This document shows positions 1 to 6,686 of a DNA stretch of 7,495 nt, in pieces (the first letter of the stretch is position 1; each line of letters starts with the position of its first letter). Source of the stretch: Deltaproteobacteria bacterium (GTDB lineage Bacteria > Desulfobacterota > Desulfovibrionia > Desulfovibrionales > Desulfovibrionaceae); the NCBI GenBank assembly GCA_020861205.1, contig JAJBSY010000169.1, positions 1-7,495 on the forward strand, read 5' to 3'. The notes beneath the pieces were generated by a model. That model saw nothing but the letters and a program-made list of their open reading frames with translations, was not told the DNA's origin and did no database searches. Made by a program: the position numbers and the translations under genes.

Positions 1-991
1 TCTCTCTTCACCCCCGCAATTGTACGGGATGCACGACATATATCGTCCGAGAAGCGGGGAGCTGATCCCTCTCGCGAACTGTGGCGACCGGATTGGGAAC
101 GCTGCCGCTTTCTGTAATCCTGAAAAAATAGCGGCCATAGTCATTACTGACGAGCAGGACCAGCAACCCCGTTTCCTGCCGCCCGACGACATATCAATGA
201 ATATTGCCGGGCATATGGTCGATGTACTGCGGGCTGAGCTCTCTGCCGGGCGCATCCCGCGCGATTTCACTTTCCAGTCGGGCTTCGGATCCGTGGGAAA
301 CGCCGTGTTGGGCAACCTGAGTTCAAGCGAGTTCGGCACCCTGAACATGTATACCGAGGTGGCGCAGGATGCCGCCCTGAGCCTTGTCCTGGAGGGTAGA
401 ATCCGAGCGGTTTCCGCCACTTCGCTGCTGCTTTCGGCAAAGGGGCGAAACTGCTTGTACGAAAATCTCCCCTGCCTGCGAAAGCGGGTGGTGTTGCGGC
501 CGCAGGACGTGACCAACGACGCCGGAATGATCCACCGCATGGGCGTCATTGCGATGAATACGGCCCTGGAAGTTGATATCTACGGAAATGTGAACTCCAC
601 ACACGTCATGGGCAGCGGCATGATGAACGGCATCGGCGGCTCGGGCGACTTCGCGCGGAATAGCGCCCTGGCCGTGTTCATCACTCCGTCCGTGGCTAAA
701 GAGGGAACCATTTCCAGCATCGTGCCCATGGTCTCCCACGTGGACCACACCGAACACGACGTACACATCGTGGTGACCGAGCAGGGCGTAGCGGATCTGC
801 GAGGCAAGAGCCCCACCGAGCGCGCGCGGCTGATCATTGAAAACTGCGCGCATCCTGATTATCGGGCCGCCCTGCGCGACTATTGTGAACAGGCCAACCG
901 GGACGCTTCGGCTCGGCACACGCCCCACAGCTTGGATAAGGCACTATCCTGGCACCAGCGGTATTTGGACAAAAAGCACATGCTGTTATGA
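1..991 (+). CDS. Succinate/acetate-type CoA-transferase (acetyl-CoA hydrolase/transferase family), C-terminal part
   Basis: Enzymes of this family move CoA between acyl-CoA and a free carboxylic acid in the cytoplasm (for example succinyl-CoA:acetate in AarC, propionyl-CoA:succinate in YgfH/ScpC). The reading frame is open to the left edge, so the N-terminus is missing; the TTG at position 20 is an internal Leu codon. 329 residues are visible. Seen in order: GFGSVGNAVLGN from base 281; MYTEV at 347-361, whose Glu (356-358) fits the catalytic glutamate that forms the glutamyl-CoA thioester in this family; GIGGSGDFARN at 629-661; and the VPMVSHVDHTEHDV and VTEQGVADLRG stretches typical of the C-terminal domain. 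If that Glu matches AarC Glu294, about 175 residues lie outside the window, giving a normal length near 500. Dihydrolipoyl dehydrogenase follows on the same strand. The family is clear; the exact acid pair (acetate, propionate, succinate or other) is not. Confidence 0.88.
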   Translation, partial: LSSPPQLYGMHDIYRPRSGELIPLANCGDRIGNAAAFCNPEKIAAIVITDEQDQQPRFLPPDDISMNIAGHMVDVLRAELSAGRIPRDFTFQSGFGSVGNAVLGNLSSSEFGTLNMYTEVAQDAALSLVLEGRIRAVSATSLLLSAKGRNCLYENLPCLRKRVVLRPQDVTNDAGMIHRMGVIAMNTALEVDIYGNVNSTHVMGSGMMNGIGGSGDFARNSALAVFITPSVAKEGTISSIVPMVSHVDHTEHDVHIVVTEQGVADLRGKSPTERARLIIENCAHPDYRAALRDYCEQANRDASARHTPHSLDKALSWHQRYLDKKHMLL

Positions 992-1072
992 GGAAGCCTG
1001 TGGATCATACGGATGCGGCCGAGGTTGTGCCCGCGAAACGGGCAGAATAGCCGCTCGATGATCGTGCAAAAC

Positions 1073-1080
1073 GGAGAAGG
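1073..1080 (+). promoter_or_regulatory. Ribosome binding site of dihydrolipoyl dehydrogenase
   Basis: GGAGAAGG lies 4 bases before the ATG at 1085 (8 bases if only GGAG is counted). It favours the 1085 start over the in-frame ATGs at 1013 and 1058. A start at 1085 also puts the protein at the usual point, directly before the FAD-binding fold. Confidence 0.7.
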
Positions 1081-1084
1081 TCGA

Positions 1085-2488
1085 ATGGGTAAACGAATCA
1101 TCGTTATCGGCGCGGGGCCGGGGGGATATGTGGCGGCCATCCGGGCCGCCCAGCTCGGCGGCGCGGTCACCATCGTCGAAAAAGGCAATTTAGGCGGTAC
1201 CTGCTTAAACAGGGGCTGCATTCCCACCAAGGTTCTCCTGCATTCCGCCGAGTTGTTGACCGCCCTCACACATGGAGGGCCGGCCAGCGGCATCTTCGCT
1301 GACAATGTACGGTTCGACTGGTCCGCAATTATGAACCGCAAAGCGCAGGTGGTGGAACGTCTGCAAACGGGAGTCAGCGCGCTGATCCGCTCCAACGCCA
1401 TCACGCATATCCGGGGCGAGGCGAAGCTCGTGGCTCCAACTGTTGTTGAAATTGCGGGACAGCGTCTGGAAGCGGACGCGGTCGTCATCGCGACAGGTTC
1501 TGTTCCGGCCATCCCGGTTGTTGCCGGCCTGGATTTGGAGGGCGTGATAACATCCGACGGCGCCTTGTCGCTTGAGACGCTGCCGCAAAGCATCGCTATT
1601 ATCGGCGGTGGCGTCATCGGAGTGGAATTCGCCTCGATCTTCGCGTCTTTTGGGGTTTCGGTCACGGTCGTCGAAATGCTGCCCGGTGTTTTACCCGGTA
1701 TTGATACGGAAATCGCGGGAATCCTGTGCAAAGTCCTGACCCAAAAAGGCGTGCGCTTCCATACCGGCACCAGACTGCGGGACGTTTCCAAAAAGGGAGA
1801 GGGGTTACGCGTGCGGATGGAAGGCCCCGAAGGTCCGGTTTGCCTTGATGTCGACAAGCTTCTTGTTGCCGCGGGACGCCTTCCGAATACGGCCAGCCTC
1901 GGACTCGAAAGACTCGGCATGGCCATGGATGCAACACGTGTCGTGACTGATGAGCGTATGCGAACCAATATCCAGGGGCTGTATGCCGTTGGGGATTGCA
2001 CGAGTAGAATCATGCTGGCGCATGTAGCCGAGCATGAGGGGCGGGTCGCTGCAGAAAACATTATGGGGCATGATGCGGTAATGGATTACAGCGCCGTACC
2101 TCTCGCTATACACACAACTCCGGCGGTGGCCTGCGTGGGGCTTACCGAGGAAAACGCCGAAAAGTCCGGCCATACCGTTAAAGTCGGCCGATTTCCGTTG
2201 ATAGCCAATGGGAAGAGCCTGATTGCCGGCGACTCGGCAGGCATGGTAAAAGTGGTCGCGGGTATGCAACATGACGAAATTCTCGGTGTGCATATCGTGG
2301 GAGGTCCCGCCACCGACATGATCGCCGAAGGCGTGCTGGCCTTAAACCTGGAATCGACCTTGGAGGATATGATTTCCACAATCCACGCCCATCCAACAGT
2401 TACGGAAGCCGTGGCGGAAGCAGCAATGGAAGCTCTCGGCCGGGCAATCCACATCCCAGGGCCGTTCGCCGATAAAAGATCTGCATGA
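1085..2488 (+). CDS. lpdA: Dihydrolipoyl dehydrogenase (E3)
   Basis: This flavoprotein reoxidises dihydrolipoyl groups of 2-oxoacid dehydrogenase complexes or of the glycine cleavage H protein, passing electrons through a disulfide and FAD to NAD+. The 467-residue product has the normal length and all key parts: the FAD dinucleotide fold GAGPGG at residues 9-14, the redox disulfide Cys40/Cys45 in GGTCLNRGCIPTK, ATGS at 136-139, the NAD-binding GGGVIG at 174-179, the second FAD motif GLYAVGDCT in the latter half, and the C-terminal dimer-domain dyad His436/Glu441 in HPTVTE. There is no N-terminal lipoyl domain, so it is a stand-alone E3. It lies 93 bases after the CoA-transferase on the same strand, so co-transcription is likely. 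No E1, E2 or glycine-cleavage gene is in the window, so its partner complex is unknown. Mercuric and glutathione reductase relatives are less likely because the GGTCLNRGCIPTK and HPTVTE signatures fit E3. Confidence 0.95.
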   Translation: MGKRIIVIGAGPGGYVAAIRAAQLGGAVTIVEKGNLGGTCLNRGCIPTKVLLHSAELLTALTHGGPASGIFADNVRFDWSAIMNRKAQVVERLQTGVSALIRSNAITHIRGEAKLVAPTVVEIAGQRLEADAVVIATGSVPAIPVVAGLDLEGVITSDGALSLETLPQSIAIIGGGVIGVEFASIFASFGVSVTVVEMLPGVLPGIDTEIAGILCKVLTQKGVRFHTGTRLRDVSKKGEGLRVRMEGPEGPVCLDVDKLLVAAGRLPNTASLGLERLGMAMDATRVVTDERMRTNIQGLYAVGDCTSRIMLAHVAEHEGRVAAENIMGHDAVMDYSAVPLAIHTTPAVACVGLTEENAEKSGHTVKVGRFPLIANGKSLIAGDSAGMVKVVAGMQHDEILGVHIVGGPATDMIAEGVLALNLESTLEDMISTIHAHPTVTEAVAEAAMEALGRAIHIPGPFADKRSA

Positions 2489-2722
2489 CCAGCGGGTGGT
2501 GGAAAATAACAATTTTCCCCCAACGCTTCGCAAAGAAGTGTAGATTTGTTTGTTGCGTCGGCTTCGACGCCATTCGGTTTTCGGTATGCCGCCTGCTCTT
2601 AAGCGGCAAACGTGATCTTTGACTTTCTTTCGATGCTGCTACGTATCGCCGTCCATCCGATCAAGTATATCGATGGTTGCGGCATTTTCGTCTTTATTGT
2701 TTCCGAAATACCCATGCCCTAA

Positions 2723-2789
2723 AGGTTTCCCGCCGTGGCGGAACCTGTTATAGTTCCGCCCGGTAAGGCCGGAGCGGGACTGATCCCGC
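2723..2789 (+). promoter_or_regulatory. Set of overlapping, mutually exclusive inverted repeats before the LarA-like gene
   Basis: Four hairpins can be drawn. A: GGTT-CCGC with GCGG-AACC (2724-2745, two-base bulge). B: GGCGGAAC 2737-2744 with GTTCCGCC 2753-2760, a perfect 8-bp repeat with an 8-base spacer. D: 2753-2763 with 2769-2780, 11 pairs with one bulged A and one G-U. C: GCGGGA 2774-2779 with TCCCGC 2784-2789, loop CTGA. A and D can form together, as can B and C, but the two sets exclude each other. That pattern is typical of attenuators and riboswitch-like leaders. Repeat B alone could instead be a protein-binding operator. No ligand or known RNA family is recognised. Confidence 0.4.
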
Positions 2790-2810
2790 CTTGAATGGCG
2801 CCCAAACCAC

Positions 2811-2816
2811 AGGAGG
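2811..2816 (+). promoter_or_regulatory. Strong ribosome binding site of the LarA-like gene
   Basis: A full AGGAGG sits 5 bases before the ATG at 2822. This decides the start in favour of 2822 over the in-frame ATG at 2795, which would lie upstream of this site and has no comparable site of its own. Confidence 0.85.
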
Positions 2817-2821
2817 AACCT

Positions 2822-4144
2822 ATGATTCCGGGATACGTGAAGCTTGTTGCCGATTTCCCGTTACCGCCCGTGGCGCTGGTCCGCCAGATATTCGACTCCG
2901 CCCGAATTGAGGACGCTGCGGCCGCGATGGCCGATGCGCTCGCGTCACCGGTGACGGATTCCGTCAAGCCCGGGATGCGGGTTGCCATAACCGCGGGCAG
3001 TCGCGGGATTGCCCAGCTTGTCCCGCTCCTCAGCGGTATTGTGGCTTTCGTGAAAAGCAGGGGGGCGCATCCCTTTATCGTGCCGGCCATGGGCAGCCAC
3101 GGCGGTGCCACGGACGAAGGGCAGAAACAGGCTCTGGCTTTCCTCGGCGTGACCGAGGAAAGCGTGGGGTGCCCGATTCGGTCCAGCATGGAAACGGTGG
3201 AAGTCGGCGTATTGGACAACGGCATGTCCGTGCGCATGGACAAGTTGGCCCATGAGTCGGACGGGATCATCGTCTTCAACCGGATCAAGGCCCATACCGA
3301 TTTCCGCGCGCCCATCGAAAGCGGCATAGTCAAAATGATCGCCATCGGCCTCGGCAAACAGTCCGGCGCGGACAATTGCCACTTGTGGGGATTCAACAAT
3401 TTGAGCTACCTGATGACGGAAATGGTCAAGGTCAAGCTGGCAAGAAGCCCGATTCTTTTCGGCGTGGGCAGCATTGAAAACGCATACGATCAACTTAAAA
3501 AAATCGTTGTCATGTCACCGGACCGGTTCTTCGATGAGGAACCCGGCTATCTTCAGGAGGCCATGCGCTGCATGCCGCGCCTGCCCCTCGGCCCGCTGGA
3601 CGAACCCCTTGCAAGCGGCCCGCTCGACGTGCTCGTTGTGGACAAGGTCGGCAAGGAATTTTCCGGCACGGGCATGGACCCGAACATCACGGGCAGGCCT
3701 TCATCCCCGGCTCTTTCCGGCGGTCCGTCGGTCAAGCGCATCGTGGTGCTTGACGTGTCGGACAAGAGCGGCGGCAACGCGAACGGCGTCGGCGCGGCGG
3801 ACGTTACGACCGAGCGCATGGTCGGGCGTTTCGACCGGGAGTCCGTGTACATGAACTGCCTGACCTGCGGCTTGTTGAAACCGGGAGCCTTGCCGCTCGC
3901 CATGCCCACGGACAAATCCGCCATCCAGGCGGCGGTAAAGACCTGCGAATCAACCACCCCGGACGCCATCCGGTTGTTGCGCGTCCCCAATACGCTCCAC
4001 CTTGGCCACCTGTACGCATCCGAAGCCATGCTTCCCGAGCTTGCAAGTCGTCCGGGCGTGGAAATTCTGTCGGACCCCGCTCCCATGCGGTTCGACGCGC
4101 AGGGCACTATTCTTGACCCCTGGCCGGCGCAGGAGAGCCGCTGA
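2822..4144 (+). CDS. LarA-like (lactate racemase domain, DUF2088-type) protein of unknown substrate
   Basis: The 440-residue protein looks like a distant member of the LarA group, in which a nickel-pincer nucleotide cofactor racemises or epimerises 2-hydroxy acids. Seen: AITAGSRGI at 55-63, AMGSHGGAT at 89-97, and KAHTDFRAPIESG from 156 running into VKMIAIGLGKQ to 180. His93, His158, Lys171 and His187 are candidates for the cofactor and catalytic residues (LarA of Lactobacillus uses three His and one Lys), but this pairing is by eye. Canonical LarA has GTHR where this protein has GSHG, so its substrate is probably not plain lactate. A CxxC pair (346, 349) is present but no ferredoxin-type cluster motif, which argues against the DUF362 iron-sulfur group. 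No signal peptide or membrane segment is seen. It stands alone on its strand and converges on the aldehyde dehydrogenase operon. The family is fairly likely; the function is unproven. Confidence 0.65.
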   Translation: MIPGYVKLVADFPLPPVALVRQIFDSARIEDAAAAMADALASPVTDSVKPGMRVAITAGSRGIAQLVPLLSGIVAFVKSRGAHPFIVPAMGSHGGATDEGQKQALAFLGVTEESVGCPIRSSMETVEVGVLDNGMSVRMDKLAHESDGIIVFNRIKAHTDFRAPIESGIVKMIAIGLGKQSGADNCHLWGFNNLSYLMTEMVKVKLARSPILFGVGSIENAYDQLKKIVVMSPDRFFDEEPGYLQEAMRCMPRLPLGPLDEPLASGPLDVLVVDKVGKEFSGTGMDPNITGRPSSPALSGGPSVKRIVVLDVSDKSGGNANGVGAADVTTERMVGRFDRESVYMNCLTCGLLKPGALPLAMPTDKSAIQAAVKTCESTTPDAIRLLRVPNTLHLGHLYASEAMLPELASRPGVEILSDPAPMRFDAQGTILDPWPAQESR

Positions 4145-4269
4145 AAAGAGCCGACGCCGTTTTCGCGAAGCGGCCTGGCCTTCCACTCGAAAACTTCGGA
4201 AAAGCAGCGGGAACGGAATCGTACGACCCTGGAGAGGCCGATTAGCGCCGACCTTCACGATCCGCCTGG

Positions 4270-4316
4270 AAAAAAAGTCCAAATACCCGACAGGCCGCGT
4301 TTAAACGCGGCCTGTC
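4270..4316 (-). terminator. 28-bp perfect palindrome between convergent genes, probable terminator
   Basis: GACAGGCCGCG (4289-4299) and CGCGGCCTGTC (4306-4316) pair perfectly over 11 bp around TTTAAA; the loop is itself symmetric, so the whole 28 bp is a palindrome. It lies in the gap between the LarA-like gene (plus) and the aldehyde dehydrogenase (minus). Read on the minus strand it is followed, after 12 bases, by seven T (4270-4276). There is no T-run on the plus side. The distance to the T-run is longer than in a classic intrinsic terminator, so its efficiency is uncertain; it may slow polymerase in both directions. A protein-binding site is the alternative. Confidence 0.5.
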
Positions 4317-4343
4317 TGATTCACGGTACGTCCGCCAGGGACA

Positions 4344-5729
4344 TTATATGCGCTTGTCCGTCATGGCTTTGCCGAACAGCTCCTCGTCCGTGGGCACCGT
4401 GAAATTGGGAATTTCGCGGGCCACCCAGGTTGTGTTGATGTAATGCTTGGCCGTGATGTTCTCGCAGGTGATATTGCCCCCCCACGTGCCGCAGCCGAGG
4501 GTGATGGTGAACGGCATACCGTTGTTCCAGTTGCCCGCGTTGGCCATGTTCTGGGCGAACCGCACGCCCACGCGGGCGGTTTTCGTCCGCATGGCGTATT
4601 CCATGATCCGTTCTTCGTTGAAACTGTGTATCCCGCAGGAGTGGCCCGCTCCGGAATAGGCCTGGATGCCGTTCACCAGGTTGATGGCGTCCTCGAACGT
4701 ATCCCACTTGTAAGCGGTCACGACAACGGAAAGCTTTTCACCGGAGAAGGGATATTCCGGGCCGTATCCGGTTTCTTCCACGATAATGCAGGTGCAATCG
4801 TCCGGAACGGTGAAGCCGGACTTTTCGGCAATGTTCTTGGCCGGGGTGCAGATAACCTCGGGATTGAGGTGGCCGTCCACCCACAGGGTGTTCTGGAGTT
4901 TTTTCTTTTCCTCGGCGTTGCACACATACGCGCCTTCGGCCTTGAACGCGTCCAGGCAGGCGTCGTACACGTCCTTCTGAACCGCGATGGCGTTTTCCGT
5001 GGAGCAGCCGATGGCCAGGTCGTTCTGTTGGCTGATGACGATCTTCTTGGCAGCGTCGGCGAGGTCGGCGGTTTCATCGATAACGGCCACGACGTTGCCC
5101 GCGCCCACGCCGTAGGCGGGCGTTCCGGAGGAGTATGCCGCCTTCACCATGCCCGCGCCGCCGGTTGCGATGACGAGGTCGACCTGGGCCATGAGTTCCC
5201 TGGTCAGGTTCATGGAAGGCGTTTCGATGCACTGAATGAGATCCTTATCGTAGCCGAGACGGCCGAGCAGTTCCCGCAGGTCGTTGGCCACCATGTTGGT
5301 GGTCTTTTTGGCGCGCGGGTGGGGCGCGAAAATAATGGCGTTGCGGCCCATGAGGGCGTTCATGGATTTGATGAACACAACCCCGGCCGGCACGGTGGTC
5401 GGCACCAGGCCGCCGATGACGCCGACGGGCTTGGCGATCTTCATCAACTGCTTTTCCTCGTCCACTTCGATGACGCCCACGGTCTTTGTCCGGTTCAGGT
5501 CGCGCATGAGACCTCGCGCTCTGGCCTGCGTGCGGGCGATCTTGCTGGGGATGTTCCCCATCTTGGTTTCCTCGAAATTGACTTCGGCCCACCGCACCGC
5601 GTTCTGGATGGCGTACCAGCCGATAGCCGCGGCCAGTTCGCGCACCTGCTCCTGGGTTGCGTTCTCAATGGTTTTCTGGGCTTTCCTGGCTTTCTCGACC
5701 ATTCCGGCGATCATCGCTTGTTCAGACAT
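4344..5729 (-). CDS. CoA-acylating aldehyde dehydrogenase, sulfoacetaldehyde dehydrogenase (SauS)/EutE-like
   Basis: This cytoplasmic enzyme interconverts an aldehyde, CoA and NAD(P)+ with an acyl-CoA. The 461-residue length fits stand-alone acylating aldehyde dehydrogenases; the alcohol dehydrogenase half of AdhE is absent. Seen: PVGVIGGLVPTTVPAG at 101-116, ATGGAGMVKAAYSSG at 188-202, YGVGAGNVVAVID at 206-218, the probable catalytic Cys242 in IGCSTEN, and LGCGTWGGNITCENIT near the C-terminus. The ATG at 5729 has AAGGAG (5737-5742) 7 bases upstream. The overall pattern reminds me most of SauS, which makes sulfoacetyl-CoA from sulfoacetaldehyde (or the reverse), but acetaldehyde, propanal or another short aldehyde cannot be excluded. 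It is the last gene of the dctM-citE-like operon, 56 bases after the lyase. No N-terminal microcompartment targeting peptide is evident: the protein starts directly with the dehydrogenase fold, and no shell gene is nearby. Confidence 0.85.
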   Translation of the reverse strand: MSEQAMIAGMVEKARKAQKTIENATQEQVRELAAAIGWYAIQNAVRWAEVNFEETKMGNIPSKIARTQARARGLMRDLNRTKTVGVIEVDEEKQLMKIAKPVGVIGGLVPTTVPAGVVFIKSMNALMGRNAIIFAPHPRAKKTTNMVANDLRELLGRLGYDKDLIQCIETPSMNLTRELMAQVDLVIATGGAGMVKAAYSSGTPAYGVGAGNVVAVIDETADLADAAKKIVISQQNDLAIGCSTENAIAVQKDVYDACLDAFKAEGAYVCNAEEKKKLQNTLWVDGHLNPEVICTPAKNIAEKSGFTVPDDCTCIIVEETGYGPEYPFSGEKLSVVVTAYKWDTFEDAINLVNGIQAYSGAGHSCGIHSFNEERIMEYAMRTKTARVGVRFAQNMANAGNWNNGMPFTITLGCGTWGGNITCENITAKHYINTTWVAREIPNFTVPTDEELFGKAMTDKRI

Positions 5730-5785
5730 GTACTCTCTCCTTAAAATTACCCGTTTCGGGCGAATATCCGTGTAGGCACCAACCG

Positions 5786-6664
5786 CTATGAATTGATGCG
5801 CGCGGCTTTATCCAGAATCTTTTGGGCGCGCTCCGCGATGGGCACGTCGATCATTTTGCCGTTCAGGGAGCACGCGCCCAAACCCTTGGCGACGGCTTCC
5901 CTGTAGGCTTCCACTATGGCTTTGGCCTCCGCCACCTCCGCGTCCGTGGGTGTGAAGGCGGCGTTGATGTGCCGGATTTGCCCGGGGTGGATGGCGGTCT
6001 TGGCCGTCATGCCGATACTCCGGCAATAGGCGATATCGGCCTTCAGCCCCTCCTCGTCCTTATAGTCGGCGAAAGGCGTATCGATGGCGTCGATGCCCGC
6101 GGCACGGGCGGCCAGGGCGAGCCGGTTGCGGACATAAACAATTTCCGCCCCTTGCCGGGTGCGCGTGACGCCGAGTTCCTTGGTGAGGTCTTCCGCGCCG
6201 AGCTGGACGCCGGTAATGCGCGATGCCGAGCGGATGACCTCCGCCAGCGTCTCCACGCCCTCGGCTGTTTCGATAAGGGGGATGACGCCCACGCTGTCCG
6301 GCGCCATGCCCAACGAGACCTCGATGCCGGAAATGATCACGTCCGCCGCGACGATATCCCTGGGGCAGGCCTTGGGGATAACCAGGGTATCCGGCATGGC
6401 CGGCACCACGGCGAGGAGGTCAAGTATCCCCGGTTCCGTCGAAACCTGGTTGACCCGGACGAGCATTTCCTTTTTTCCGTCCCGCGCCCTGTCGCGGAGG
6501 AAGGCCGCGACGGTCGCGCGGGCGGCCGGTTTTTGGTCCGGGCTGACGGCGTCTTCAAGGTCGAAGATGATGCCGTCGCTGTCCAGGCCGACCGCTTTTT
6601 CAATTTTGCGCCCGTCGCTTCCCGGCGTATACAGGAGAGACCGGCGTAAACGCTGTGCTTGCAC
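5786..6664 (-). CDS. HpcH/HpaI aldolase family, CitE-like CoA-ester lyase
   Basis: Members cleave or form a carbon-carbon bond in 3-hydroxyacyl-CoA esters (citryl-, malyl-, citramalyl-CoA), giving acetyl-CoA and a 2-oxo acid or oxaloacetate, with Mg2+. The 292-residue protein has normal length and the family motifs: RRSLLYTPG at 7-15, DLEDAV at 35-40, the substrate-binding Arg70 in VRVN, PLIETAEGV at 129-137 (Glu132) and GAEDL at 156-160 (Asp159), the last two as expected Mg2+ ligands, then KDEEG at 202-206 and KTAIHPGQI at 222-230. A GTG start at 6664 is supported by AAGGGAG 6 bases upstream. No citrate lyase alpha or gamma subunit gene is adjacent, so it is more likely a stand-alone malyl-CoA or citramalyl-CoA lyase type, or an orphan, than a citrate lyase subunit. 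It sits between the TRAP permease and the acylating dehydrogenase, which implies that the imported acid is processed as a CoA ester. The precise substrate is unknown. Confidence 0.85.
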   Translation of the reverse strand: MQAQRLRRSLLYTPGSDGRKIEKAVGLDSDGIIFDLEDAVSPDQKPAARATVAAFLRDRARDGKKEMLVRVNQVSTEPGILDLLAVVPAMPDTLVIPKACPRDIVAADVIISGIEVSLGMAPDSVGVIPLIETAEGVETLAEVIRSASRITGVQLGAEDLTKELGVTRTRQGAEIVYVRNRLALAARAAGIDAIDTPFADYKDEEGLKADIAYCRSIGMTAKTAIHPGQIRHINAAFTPTDAEVAEAKAIVEAYREAVAKGLGACSLNGKMIDVPIAERAQKILDKAARINS

Positions 6665-6670
6665 GAAAAA

Positions 6671-6677
6671 CTCCCTT
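6671..6677 (-). promoter_or_regulatory. Ribosome binding site of the CitE-like gene
   Basis: On the minus strand AAGGGAG lies 6 bases before the GTG at 6664. It sits inside the 22-base gap after the dctM stop (6687-6689), supporting both the GTG start and close coupling of the two genes in one transcript. Confidence 0.7.
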
Positions 6678-6686
6678 CGCTCCGGC

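Larger units (their letters stand above)
2489..2821 (+). other. Intergenic region and probable leader of the LarA-like gene
   Basis: No convincing gene lies in these 333 bases; minus-strand frames here run into or out of the neighbouring genes and show no family motif. By eye the first 230 bases are richer in A and T than the flanking genes. They hold several small inverted repeats: GGAAAAT/ATTTTCC (2501-2507 with 2512-2518), GCGTCG/CGACGC (2555-2560 with 2565-2570) and TGCCGC/GCGGCA (2587-2592 with 2603-2608). None is followed at once by a T-run, so none is a standard intrinsic terminator, although one may end the lpdA transcript. TTGACT at 2619-2624 resembles a -35 box, but I see no good -10 at the right distance. 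The last part (2723-2821) has overlapping inverted repeats, described separately. Confidence 0.6.

Noticed and set aside
1013..1084. N-terminal extension of dihydrolipoyl dehydrogenase from the upstream ATGs at 1013 or 1058
   Set aside because: The added residues match no part of the family, and the ribosome binding site at 1073-1080 points to 1085.
880..2061. Minus-strand open frame of 393 codons opposite lpdA
   Set aside because: It runs antisense to clear motifs of dihydrolipoyl dehydrogenase and into the CoA-transferase; its composition (Ser, Pro, Arg and Thr rich) is that of a shadow frame.
2619..2647. Promoter with TTGACT as -35 box
   Set aside because: The -35 match is good, but 16-18 bases downstream there is only CGTATC-like sequence, too poor a -10 to report as a promoter.
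4443..5744. Long plus-strand open frame of 433 codons opposite the aldehyde dehydrogenase
   Set aside because: It is a shadow of the GC-rich dehydrogenase codons: the translation is rich in Gly, His, Val and Arg with no family motif, while the minus strand carries a complete acylating aldehyde dehydrogenase.
5750..5760. Short repeat CCCG-TTT-CGGG before the aldehyde dehydrogenase ribosome binding site, similar to bases at 1029-1043
   Set aside because: Only a 4-bp stem with a 3-base loop and no T-run; the likeness to the other site is short enough to be chance.
5822..6649. Plus-strand open frame of 275 codons opposite the CitE-like gene
   Set aside because: Antisense to a full-length lyase with all family motifs; no recognisable domain in the translation.
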